From Halalkalicoccus subterraneus (GTDB lineage: Archaea > Halobacteriota > Halobacteria > Halobacteriales > Halalkalicoccaceae), in contig NZ_RDQG01000021.1 in NCBI RefSeq assembly GCF_003697815.1, positions 22,175 to 86,174 on the forward strand: 64,000 nt of DNA, given 5' to 3'. The position numbers were made by a program, and so were the translations under genes. Below, one piece after another: positions 7,571-15,239 of the stretch. The first letter of the stretch is position 1. The number at the start of each line of letters is the position of its first letter. The notes beneath the pieces were generated by a model. That model saw only the letters and a list, made by a program, of their open reading frames with translations. It ran no database searches and was not told where the DNA came from.

Positions 7571-8782
7571 ATGCTCGGTATTCAGGACATCTATGCGGCC
7601 CGCGAGCGCGTCGACCGGACGGCGCGTCACACTCCTCTGGAGTACTCACATACCTTTTCGGAGATGACCGGTGCGGACGTCCGCCTCAAACTCGAGACCT
7701 TCCAGCGGACGGGGTCGTTCAAGATCCGCGGGGCGACCAACCGCATCGCGACGCTCTCCGAAGCGGAGCGGGAGGCGGGCGTCGTCACCGCGAGCGCGGG
7801 CAATCACGCCCAGGGGGTCGCCCTTGCGGCCACCCGCGAGGGCGTCGACGCGATCGTCGTCATGCCCGAACACGCGCCGATCTCGAAGCTCAAAGCCACC
7901 CGGAGCTACGGCGCTGAGGTTCTCCTGTACGGCGAGGACTACGACGCCGCCGCCGAGCGCGCCCACGAGATCGAACGCGAGGAGGGACGAACCTACGTCC
8001 ACGCCTTCGACGACGAGGCGGTGATGGCCGGCCAGGGGACCATCGGTCTCGAGATCGCGGAGGACTGCCCCGAGGTCGATACCGTGGTCGTGCCCATCGG
8101 CGGGGGCGGACTGATCTCGGGTATCGCGACCGCGCTCAAAGCACAGGAGCGCGATGTCCGGGTGATCGGCGTACAAGCGGAGGGCGCGGCGAGTACCGCC
8201 GACTCGCTCGCGAAGGGGTCGATTCGGGAGTGGGACAGCGTCGATACGATCGCCGACGGGATCGCGGTCGGCCAGCCCGGCAATCACACCTTCGAGGTGA
8301 TCCGCGAACGCGTCGACGAGGTGGTGACGGTCTCGGATTCGGAGATCGCCGTCGCACTCGCGGCGCTGCTCGAACGCTCGAAGACGCTGGTCGAGGGGGC
8401 GGGAGCGGTGCCACTCGCGGCGCTCCTTTCGAACGCCTTCGACTACGAGGAAGGCGAGACGATCGTCCCGGCGCTGTGTGGCGGCAACATCGACCTGAAC
8501 ACGCTGACGACGGTGATCATGCGCGGGCTGGTCGAGACGGGGCGGTATCTGAAGATCCGAACGGTCTTGAAGGACCGACCAGGTGCGCTTCGCCAGCTGA
8601 TCGATGTGATCTCCGAGAACCGCGCGAACATCTACGCGATCCAGCACGACCGGACGTCCCGTGACATCGCGATGAACGCCGCCGAGGTGGTGATCGACCT
8701 CGAAACCCGGGGCCACGACCACGTCGAGGAGTTACTGGCAGGGATGCGCGAGGAGGGCTACGAGGTTGAGGTTCTGGTGTAG
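7571..8782 (+). CDS. ilvA: threonine ammonia-lyase (threonine dehydratase)
   Basis: Deaminates threonine to 2-oxobutanoate, the first step of isoleucine synthesis from threonine. The 403-residue form starts with MLGIQDIYAARERV. PLP lysine lies in the TGSFKIRG motif, the glycine-rich phosphate loop is IGGGGLISG, and SAGNHAQG is the substrate loop. The last ~75 residues (from about YLKIRTVLKDRPGALRQL) form an ACT domain, which suggests amino-acid feedback control. A GTG start at 7502 would add 23 residues lacking family character. The following gene is RidA, whose known role is to remove the enamine product of this enzyme class. Confidence 0.92.
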   Translation: MLGIQDIYAARERVDRTARHTPLEYSHTFSEMTGADVRLKLETFQRTGSFKIRGATNRIATLSEAEREAGVVTASAGNHAQGVALAATREGVDAIVVMPEHAPISKLKATRSYGAEVLLYGEDYDAAAERAHEIEREEGRTYVHAFDDEAVMAGQGTIGLEIAEDCPEVDTVVVPIGGGGLISGIATALKAQERDVRVIGVQAEGAASTADSLAKGSIREWDSVDTIADGIAVGQPGNHTFEVIRERVDEVVTVSDSEIAVALAALLERSKTLVEGAGAVPLAALLSNAFDYEEGETIVPALCGGNIDLNTLTTVIMRGLVETGRYLKIRTVLKDRPGALRQLIDVISENRANIYAIQHDRTSRDIAMNAAEVVIDLETRGHDHVEELLAGMREEGYEVEVLV

Positions 8783-8783
8783 A

Positions 8784-8789
8784 TTTAAG
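8784..8789 (+). promoter_or_regulatory. TATA element of ridA
   Basis: TTTAAG immediately after the ilvA stop, 24-29 bases upstream of the ridA ATG. It suggests that ridA can be transcribed on its own as a leaderless mRNA as well as with ilvA. Confidence 0.45.
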
Positions 8790-8812
8790 AACGCCCCGGT
8801 CGAGGATGAGGT

Positions 8813-9193
8813 ATGAAGCGGATCATCACCACGTCGGATGCACCCGAGGCGATCGGTGCGTACAGTCAGGCGACGACCGCGGGCGACCTGCTTTTCAGTG
8901 CCGGACAGATCGCGCTGACCCCCGACGGTGAGATGCTCGCCAACGAGTCCGTCGCGGTTCAGACCCGCCAGTGTCTCGACAACGTCACGGGCATCCTCGA
9001 AAGCGAGGGACTCTCGACCGAGCACGTCGTCAAGACGACGATCTACCTCGACGACATCGCCGATTTCGATGAGATGAACGAGGCGTACGGCGAGTATTTC
9101 GCGGACGATCCGCCGGCCCGAAGCGCCTTCGAGGTCGGGGCGCTCCCGAAGGGGGCGGCCGTCGAGATCGAGGCCATCGCGACGACCGAGTGA
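8813..9193 (+). CDS. ridA: RidA family reactive intermediate deaminase
   Basis: A 126-residue YjgF/YER057c/UK114-family protein. RidA hydrolyses reactive enamines/imines such as 2-aminoacrylate released by PLP-dependent dehydratases. Visible family motifs are AIGAYSQA (residues 13-20), LLFSAGQIALTPDGE, the VVKTTIYLDD segment with its conserved threonine/tyrosine surroundings, and the catalytic arginine in PPARSAFEV. The small membrane gene downstream overlaps by one base (TGATG). Confidence 0.93.
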   Translation: MKRIITTSDAPEAIGAYSQATTAGDLLFSAGQIALTPDGEMLANESVAVQTRQCLDNVTGILESEGLSTEHVVKTTIYLDDIADFDEMNEAYGEYFADDPPARSAFEVGALPKGAAVEIEAIATTE

Positions 9194-9399
9194 TGGACCC
9201 GCGGTTGAAGGCCAGCCTGCTGTGGGGGGCGATCGGGGCGCTTTCGTTTCTGGTCCTGATTCAGGGCTACGAACTGCTCTCGGCCGATCGTCTCTCCGGT
9301 TCGCTGAAGTTCGTGGTCGCGGCGATCGTCGCCCTCGTCGCCAGCGGATCGGCGTACGCCGTCGAGCCGGTTCTGTTCGACGAGAACGGAAGGGTTTAA
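9193..9399 (+). CDS. small two-helix membrane protein
   Basis: A 68-residue protein starting at ATG 9193, which overlaps the ridA stop by one base; a GTG at 9190 would add one codon. Two hydrophobic segments (about residues 8-26 and 37-58) with a short polar connector. I see no functional motif. The overlap points to co-transcription with ridA, but no functional link is evident. Confidence 0.65.
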   Translation: MDPRLKASLLWGAIGALSFLVLIQGYELLSADRLSGSLKFVVAAIVALVASGSAYAVEPVLFDENGRV

Positions 9400-9427
9400 A
9401 CGCGAACGGCAGGTAAGGACGGTGTAA

Positions 9428-9509
9428 GCCGGGATGGCCGAACGGTAAAGCGCACGCCTGGAAAGCGTGTTCCCGTATGGGATTCTGGGTTCAAATCCCA
9501 GTCCCGGCG
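9428..9509 (+). tRNA. tRNA-Ser (anticodon GGA)
   Basis: Acceptor GCCGGGA pairs with TCCCGGC, discriminator G at 9509. The anticodon loop CTGGAAA gives GGA. A long variable arm (GTTCCCGTATGGGATT) and a TTCAAAT T-loop are as expected for a class II serine tRNA. CCA is not encoded. Confidence 0.95.
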
Positions 9510-9514
9510 TTTTT
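9510..9514 (+). terminator. oligo-T terminator after tRNA-Ser
   Basis: TTTTT follows the tRNA directly, matching the oligo-T termination signal of archaeal RNA polymerase. Confidence 0.5.
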
Positions 9515-9595
9515 CCGATTTCGACCCCACGAGCGTTTCGTCGTGCTCTCACGGTTCGAGCGGGAGTGCCGTCCGTTCGTCCGTCGTCGGATCGG

Positions 9596-9805
9596 TTACC
9601 GGATCTCGTCGAGCGGGACGTAGGATCCACGTTTGGCCGCGATCCAGCGGCTGTTGGGACGCCCCCGAGTCGCATCGAAGACGACGACCTCGTCGGTTTC
9701 GAACTCCCCGTTCAGCCCGACCCCACCGGGATTGAACGTATACCGGATCGCGAACGTCGGCCAGTCGTCGGTCGATCGCGGTCGTCTCGACCGGCCGTCA
9801 GTCAT
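9596..9805 (-). CDS. small hypothetical protein, haloarchaeal type
   Basis: A 69-residue soluble protein with a basic, disordered-looking N-terminus followed by DDWPTFAIRYTFNPGG and a beta-rich FETDEVVVFDATRGRP stretch. The mix of aromatic and acidic residues looks like a genuine small domain rather than an out-of-frame reading. Its ATG lies inside the end of the upstream 56-residue gene (8-nt overlap, ATGACTGA), so both are translated from one message. Function not recognised. Confidence 0.6.
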   Translation of the reverse strand: MTDGRSRRPRSTDDWPTFAIRYTFNPGGVGLNGEFETDEVVVFDATRGRPNSRWIAAKRGSYVPLDEIR

Positions 9806-9968
9806 CTGTTTGCTCGTCGGGAAACGACGCTTCGAGCCGGTCGAGATGCTCGATCGCCTCCTGGAGGTCCACCATCTGTCCGGCCCGTAAGTCGTCGTGC
9901 TCGTGGGACACTTCCTCCAAGAGCGTTTTCGCCGCGGCGACCTTCGTCGGGAGTGGGATCGAACTCAT
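9798..9968 (-). CDS. short helical hypothetical protein (56 residues)
   Basis: ATG at 9968, stop at 9798-9800. The translation starts MSSIPLPTKVAAAKTLLEEV and continues as an acidic, largely helical chain containing VDLQEAIEHLDRLEASF. The amphipathic pattern and the 8-nt overlap with the downstream small gene make it a credible gene despite its length. Role unknown. Confidence 0.6.
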   Translation of the reverse strand: MSSIPLPTKVAAAKTLLEEVSHEHDDLRAGQMVDLQEAIEHLDRLEASFPDEQTDD

Positions 9969-10313
9969 CAGTTCGATCGCCCCCCGCGAGACGACCGGCC
10001 CATCGTCGCGCTCTCGAGCCGACGGTGCTCGCAGTGCCGGCGACGCGGATCGACTACTGTCGGCCCGACCGGCGATCCCGGCGGTGTGAATTCGACGGTA
10101 CTTCTCGGAAACCGATTTGCGGGCTGGATGCGGTGATACATGACAGTGCTCTCCTGCTCCAATACTATCTAATTAAATATATATCTTAAATAATATATAT
10201 GTAACTCGCCGGTTACTCGCAGGTAAGGACGCAAAGAAATATTATATCTATAATATAATAAAGTATATGTATTTATAGATGTAATCGACGGTACTGCATA
10301 CGTTGTTCCGCTC
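9969..10313. promoter_or_regulatory. AT-rich intergenic region upstream of the multi-PAS kinase
   Basis: No gene seen. The first ~170 bases are GC-rich. From 10160 to 10290 the sequence is strongly AT-rich with repeated TATA-like runs (ATATATATC, AATAATATATAT, TATAATATAATAAAG, GTATTTATAG), probably the promoter and control region of the kinase gene. Confidence 0.45.
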
Positions 10314-12896
10314 ATGACGACCGTCCATGTCCTCTATATCGGCCGTGCGGCCCGTACGCTCGAACGGCTACTCGCCGAATCCGACACTTCGTCTCCGATC
10401 ATCGTCACCGCCGTCCCGACGGTCGAGGCGGCCGTCGAGTGGCTTTCGACCGGACAGTCGGACTGTCTGGTCTGGGGCCTCGACTGCGAGGACGCTCCCC
10501 AACTGGAGCGGCTGTTCTCGATCGCACCCGGAGTTCCGGTCGTGGTTCCCGAGTCGACCTCGCCGCCCGAGTGTCTCGAGAGAGACGCTCCCTCGATCAC
10601 GCGGACGCGCGACAGCTCGCTCGTCGAGGCGGTGAGATCGACCGCGGAGCCGGATGACGCCCCTCTGGACTCGCCGCCGGAGGTGATCCTCTCGTTGCTC
10701 GATCGGTCGGCCGATCGGATCGCCAGGATCGACCGTGAAGGGATCTACCGGTCGGTAAGCGAGAAGCTGGCCGATAGCCTCGACCGGTCGAGCGCGGAGC
10801 TACTCGAGGCCTCGGTCGGAACCGCCTGTCCGGGTGATCCCGAGACCGTCGTCGAGCACGGCCGTCGGGCGATCGAGACGGGGACGATACAGCGAGACTC
10901 GGACGGGACCTATCGGTACGTCTACGTCCCGATCGACGGCGAACAGTTCCAACTCGTCGTTCAGGATCCCGAGCCGGCGACGAACGGTCAGCGGGTCGAA
11001 CCCGCAAACGAGTTCATCGAGACCGTCCTCGACCGGTTGACGGACATCTTCTTCGTCTTCGACCTGTCCGGTCGGTTCCTCCACTGGAACGACCGCCTCA
11101 CCGAGGTGACCGGCTACACCGACGAGGAGATCCAGTCGATGACGCCGATGGAGTTCTTCGTCAAGGAGGACTACGAGCGGATCGATTCGGCCATCTCCGA
11201 GATCGTCGAGACCGGCGATGCGACCGAGATCGTTCGCATCCGAACCCATGGAGGGCAGTTGTTACCCTACGAGTTCACCGGATCGATGGTCACCCACGAG
11301 GACGGAGCGCCCCGATACGTCTGCGGGGTCGCACGCGACGTCTCGCGCCGCCGCCGCTCGGAACGGGTGTTGCGCGAGCGCGAACAGGCGCTTGCGAACC
11401 TCATTCGAAACTTGCCGGGCGTGGTCTATCGGTACCGAAACGAGTCGGGGTTTCCCGTGGAGTTCATGAGCGAGGGCTGTTCGAGCCTGACTGGCTATCC
11501 GAGGGACCACCTCGAATCCGGCGAACTCTCCTGGATGAACGACGTGATCCATCCCGAGGATCGCGCGGGCGTCAAGCGCGACGTACGGGAGGCACTCGAG
11601 GCCGGCGAGCAGTACCAGACGACCTACCGCGTCGAAACCGCCGGCGACGGGATCCGGTGGATCTGGGAACAGGGAGGCGGGGTCGACGCGCCCGACGGGA
11701 CGGTCGAGTACCTCGACGGGTACCTCACCGAGATCACCGATATCGTCGAGATCGAGGAGGAACTACGCCGCGAGAAGGCCTTCACCGAGAGCGCGCTCGA
11801 CGCCCAACCCGACCTGTTCTACGTCTTCGCGCCCGACGGTACCATCCTGCGCTGGAACGACCGGTACAACGAGGTGACCGGCTACACCGACGAGGAGATC
11901 CAGTCGATGCACCCCATCGACTTCATCGCCGACGAGGACGTCCCGCAGGTACTCGATACGGTCGAAGCGCTCACGGATGATCACGAGTCGGTCTCGATCG
12001 AGGCCACGCTCGTGAGCAAGGACGGGACGCATATTCCCTACGAGTTCACCGGCTCCGTCATCGAGGACATCGGCGAACCGACCTTCGACACCCACGAGGC
12101 CGACGTCTACATCTGTGGTACGGGCCGTGACATCTCCCAGCGGGTCACCGCCGAGCGAGAACGCCAGGAGGCGATCACCGAACTCGAGCGCTCGAACGCC
12201 GAACTCGAACGCTTCGCCTACGTGGCGTCTCACGACCTCAAGGAACCGCTTCGAATGATCCGGAGCTATCTCGACCTGATCCAGCGCCGCTACGAGAGCG
12301 AACTCGACGAGGACGCGGACGAGTTCATCACCTACGCCGTCGACGGCGCAGAACGGATGCGACAGATGATCGACGATCTGCTGACCTACTCCCGTGTCGG
12401 TACCGACGACATCACGCTTCAGTCGGTCGACTGCAACGCGGTTCTCGATCGGGTCATCGACGCGCTTCGTCTCTCGATCGAGGAGACGGACGCCGATATC
12501 ACGGTCGAACCGCTTCCGACCATCGAGGCTGACGACCAGCAGCTCGGTCAGCTCTTTCAGAACCTCGTCAGTAACGCCATCGCCTACGCGGGTGATTCAT
12601 CGCCGAGTGTCCGCATCTCCGCGAGCGACCGCGGGGATGAATGGCGTTTTTCGGTCTCGGATTCGGGTGTCGGTATCGAGCCCGATATGACCGACGAGGT
12701 GTTCGAGATCTTCTCTTCGGGATCGGCCTCCTCGAGCACCGGAATCGGCTTGGCTATCTGTCAGAAGATCATCCGGCGCCACGACGGCGAGATCTGGGTC
12801 GAATCCGAACCCGGCGTCGGTTCGACGTTTCATTTTACCGTACCAAGCGGAAAACCGATCGACGCCGAAGGCGGACTCGAACCGTCGGATGGATAG
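10314..12896 (+). CDS. multi-PAS sensor histidine kinase
   Basis: An 860-residue soluble sensor kinase. Order: a degenerate receiver-like N-terminal domain (about 1-105), a weak PAS-like segment (120-215), three clearer PAS domains (about 233-343, 363-476, 486-606), a HisKA domain with phosphoacceptor H640 in YVASHDLKEP, and a HATPase domain (736-843) with QNLVSNAIAY, SDSGVGIEPD and STGIGLAI boxes. No membrane helix is seen, so it senses inside the cell. The first and third clear PAS domains share an almost identical EVTGYTDEEIQSM core, a recent internal duplication. No response regulator adjoins it. The ligand is unknown. Confidence 0.9.
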   Translation: MTTVHVLYIGRAARTLERLLAESDTSSPIIVTAVPTVEAAVEWLSTGQSDCLVWGLDCEDAPQLERLFSIAPGVPVVVPESTSPPECLERDAPSITRTRDSSLVEAVRSTAEPDDAPLDSPPEVILSLLDRSADRIARIDREGIYRSVSEKLADSLDRSSAELLEASVGTACPGDPETVVEHGRRAIETGTIQRDSDGTYRYVYVPIDGEQFQLVVQDPEPATNGQRVEPANEFIETVLDRLTDIFFVFDLSGRFLHWNDRLTEVTGYTDEEIQSMTPMEFFVKEDYERIDSAISEIVETGDATEIVRIRTHGGQLLPYEFTGSMVTHEDGAPRYVCGVARDVSRRRRSERVLREREQALANLIRNLPGVVYRYRNESGFPVEFMSEGCSSLTGYPRDHLESGELSWMNDVIHPEDRAGVKRDVREALEAGEQYQTTYRVETAGDGIRWIWEQGGGVDAPDGTVEYLDGYLTEITDIVEIEEELRREKAFTESALDAQPDLFYVFAPDGTILRWNDRYNEVTGYTDEEIQSMHPIDFIADEDVPQVLDTVEALTDDHESVSIEATLVSKDGTHIPYEFTGSVIEDIGEPTFDTHEADVYICGTGRDISQRVTAERERQEAITELERSNAELERFAYVASHDLKEPLRMIRSYLDLIQRRYESELDEDADEFITYAVDGAERMRQMIDDLLTYSRVGTDDITLQSVDCNAVLDRVIDALRLSIEETDADITVEPLPTIEADDQQLGQLFQNLVSNAIAYAGDSSPSVRISASDRGDEWRFSVSDSGVGIEPDMTDEVFEIFSSGSASSSTGIGLAICQKIIRRHDGEIWVESEPGVGSTFHFTVPSGKPIDAEGGLEPSDG

Positions 12897-13148
12897 CGCC
12901 CGTACCACTCTTGCTCTTCGAGGCGTTTATTGTGGTATTAACAGATGAACTGAGCTAAAATCGATTCAGCGAAACGTTCCTCTCCGATTAACGTGAACGT
13001 TATTCTCGACCGAATTCCCGAATACCACGTGTTTCGAACCGGTATACTACCGTTTTCAACTCTGAGTCGGGTGTAGGAGATGTAGCCTCGTAAACTATCG
13101 TCCGGTTATATATCCTCGGCTAGCAGACTATGGTGTGAGGTACACTGA
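12897..13148. promoter_or_regulatory. intergenic region with PadR promoter
   Basis: No gene seen. A TATA-like TTATATAT at 13106-13113 would start a transcript about 10-15 bases before the PadR ATG at 13149. Confidence 0.4.
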
Positions 13149-13463
13149 ATGCATGATTTAACAGGTTTCCAGCGTGACCTACTCTTGGTGATCGCTGGGC
13201 TCGATGAACCGAAGGGTCTGGACGTCAACGACGAACTCGAGGAGTACTACGGGACTGAGATCCGCCACGGACGTCTGTATCCGAACCTCGATACGCTGGT
13301 TAACAAGGGACTGGTGAAGAAGGGCAAACACGATCTACGGACCAACAAGTACATCCTGACAGACCGCGGCGAGCGCGAGATCGAGGCTCGGCTCAACTGG
13401 CAGCTCTCGTATATCCCCGACGAGATCAAAAGCCGCCTCGAAGGTCTCCCTCAGATGCAGTAG
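13149..13463 (+). CDS. PadR family transcriptional regulator
   Basis: A 104-residue winged-helix protein. Family features are the N-terminal LTGFQRDLLLVIAGLDEPKG, the recognition region EIRHGRLYPNLDTLVNKGLV, and the wing KHDLRTNKYILTDRGEREI. The short C-terminal helix is consistent with a minimal PadR dimer. PadR proteins usually act as ligand-responsive repressors. It has its own promoter and converges on the glycan gene at 13517. Target genes are not evident. Confidence 0.85.
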   Translation: MHDLTGFQRDLLLVIAGLDEPKGLDVNDELEEYYGTEIRHGRLYPNLDTLVNKGLVKKGKHDLRTNKYILTDRGEREIEARLNWQLSYIPDEIKSRLEGLPQMQ

Positions 13464-13516
13464 TCGATCGCCCTCATGCAGACAGTTTCCACCCGTGTGC
13501 GATGGGGGGGAGAACG

Positions 13517-15142
13517 CTATTCGAGGTAACCGAGATCCGAGAGTCGATCCTTTACTTGCCCGTCCTCGGCGCTATTCGCCGTCGAATCCGAGTATTCGGG
13601 ATACGTCTCCGAACCGCTGTCGTCGACCACCGGTAGGACCCGTCCGTCCATCCGGTCGCTGTACGGCACGCCCAACGCGGCACAGATCGTCGGACCCACG
13701 TCGAACAGGTGCGCGTCCGATAGATCCGCGTCGGTGTCGATCCCGTCGCCCGCGGCGACGACGATCCCGTCGAGCTTGTGGTTCCACGGTTCGGTCGGCG
13801 GCCCGAACAGTCCGTCGCGCAACTGGGCCGAGAGGAACTGCTCGAAGTCCTTCGGTACCGTCAGGATATCGACCCCATTCTCTGCGTACGGTCCCCAGAA
13901 GTACTCCTCGCGCGGGGCGACCTCGCCGAAGACCGGATCCCCGTCGGGGGTTTCGACGCCTTCGAGCCGCTCGATCAGCTCGTCCCGTAACGCCTCGTAC
14001 TCTCCTCGCGCAACGACGCCCTCCGGATCGCGCCCTTCGAGGTTGATTCGAACCCCGAGCTCGGTGCGAGCCCGCATGTATGCCCGTGATTCGGGGAAGT
14101 CGACCTGCTGTGCGCCGGTCCGACTCACGCCGGAGGGCGCGTAGCGCCGGGCGAGCGACCCTAGCCCGAGTCGATCGAGGACGGCGATCGCACGCGACGG
14201 GGTCAGGCCCGTCTTTGCGACTGCGGCCACGGCCCGTTCGATCCGGTTTGGCTCCCAGGTCGTCCGCTCGTCGCCTTGGCGCAGCTGTTCGCGGATCGGG
14301 TTCCACGACGGCATTCCCTTTCCGCCAGCCGACGTTTCGACATATCCCTCGCGCCGGAGGTACTCGTTGATGCGGAACTCGTAGTTCTCGTAGGGACCGA
14401 TTCCGTGATCGCTCGCGATGAACACGCGTTTCGGCTCGCACTCGGCCATGATCTCGCCGATCTGCTCGTCGGTCGTCTCGTAGATCCGCCTGACCTTCTC
14501 GTGATCACCCTCGAACTCGTGAAAGACCGTATCGGTCTTCTGAAACTGGACGAACCCGAAATCGGGTTCGTACTCGTCGGCGAGGTAGCGAAACGCTTCC
14601 CCGCGCATCCGCGCCAGCGTACAGTACTCGTCCATCTTCTGTGTCTCGCTGTATTCGAGATCGCCGCGCGAGTAGTTCGGATACACCCTGTACTCACCGA
14701 TCGCTTCCTCGACATCCTCGAGGAGTCCCTTCGGATGTGTGCCGGGGTTTTCGGGGCCGATGAACCCGGGGAGGATCGCGCCGTCTATCTCGTCGGGGGG
14801 ATGGGTGACCGGGACGTTAACGATCACGCTCGAGCGGTCGTGTTCGTCGAGCAGCCGCCAGAGGGCGTGCTCGCGGACGTGGTTTGCCGTCACGACCTCC
14901 CAGTCATAGCCGTCGTAGTCGACGAAGCCGAAGACGCCGTGCTTGCCCGGGTTCACACCCGTGTACATGGAGGGCCACGCGCTCGGCGTCCAGGGGGGGA
15001 TCTGTGATTCGAGTGGGCCGCTCGTGCCCTCCTCGATGATCGACTCGATGTGCGGAATGCTGTCGGTTTCGGAGAGGCGATCGAAGACGGGTTGGCAGGC
15101 AGCGTCGATCCCGATCAGAAGTGTGTCCATTCGATTGCTCAT
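13517..15142 (-). CDS. AlkP-superfamily phosphodiesterase/phosphohydrolase
   Basis: A 541-residue protein of the alkaline phosphatase/type I phosphodiesterase superfamily. Metal-site signatures are the N-terminal LIGIDAA aspartate, the PSMYTGVNPGKHG segment carrying the Thr/Ser nucleophile region, and IASDHGIG for the later Asp-His pair. No signal peptide is visible, so it probably acts in the cytoplasm, possibly on nucleotide sugars or lipid-linked intermediates. It is last in a minus-strand run with a membrane protein, a deacetylase and an LpxD-like acyltransferase, which suggests a role in glycan processing. Substrate unknown. Confidence 0.8.
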   Translation of the reverse strand: MSNRMDTLLIGIDAACQPVFDRLSETDSIPHIESIIEEGTSGPLESQIPPWTPSAWPSMYTGVNPGKHGVFGFVDYDGYDWEVVTANHVREHALWRLLDEHDRSSVIVNVPVTHPPDEIDGAILPGFIGPENPGTHPKGLLEDVEEAIGEYRVYPNYSRGDLEYSETQKMDEYCTLARMRGEAFRYLADEYEPDFGFVQFQKTDTVFHEFEGDHEKVRRIYETTDEQIGEIMAECEPKRVFIASDHGIGPYENYEFRINEYLRREGYVETSAGGKGMPSWNPIREQLRQGDERTTWEPNRIERAVAAVAKTGLTPSRAIAVLDRLGLGSLARRYAPSGVSRTGAQQVDFPESRAYMRARTELGVRINLEGRDPEGVVARGEYEALRDELIERLEGVETPDGDPVFGEVAPREEYFWGPYAENGVDILTVPKDFEQFLSAQLRDGLFGPPTEPWNHKLDGIVVAAGDGIDTDADLSDAHLFDVGPTICAALGVPYSDRMDGRVLPVVDDSGSETYPEYSDSTANSAEDGQVKDRLSDLGYLE

Positions 15143-15239
15143 TGCGTCCTTGTTTTCCGTTTGGTGGTCATCTGGTTAAAACACCGCCCTCTGTATTTCG
15201 CGTGTCCGTGGGTCTCGATCACGAACCCGCCGTTCGAGT

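Noticed and set aside
7646..8722. 358-codon minus-strand ORF opposite ilvA
   Set aside because: Shadow of ilvA; no recognisable motif.
9428..9509. tRNA-Ser as an integration site for a genetic element
   Set aside because: No integrase gene, no repeat of the tRNA 3' end downstream within the window, and no shift in composition beyond it.
9467..10189. 240-codon plus-strand ORF starting inside tRNA-Ser
   Set aside because: Begins in the tRNA, runs antisense to two small genes and has a nonsense composition.
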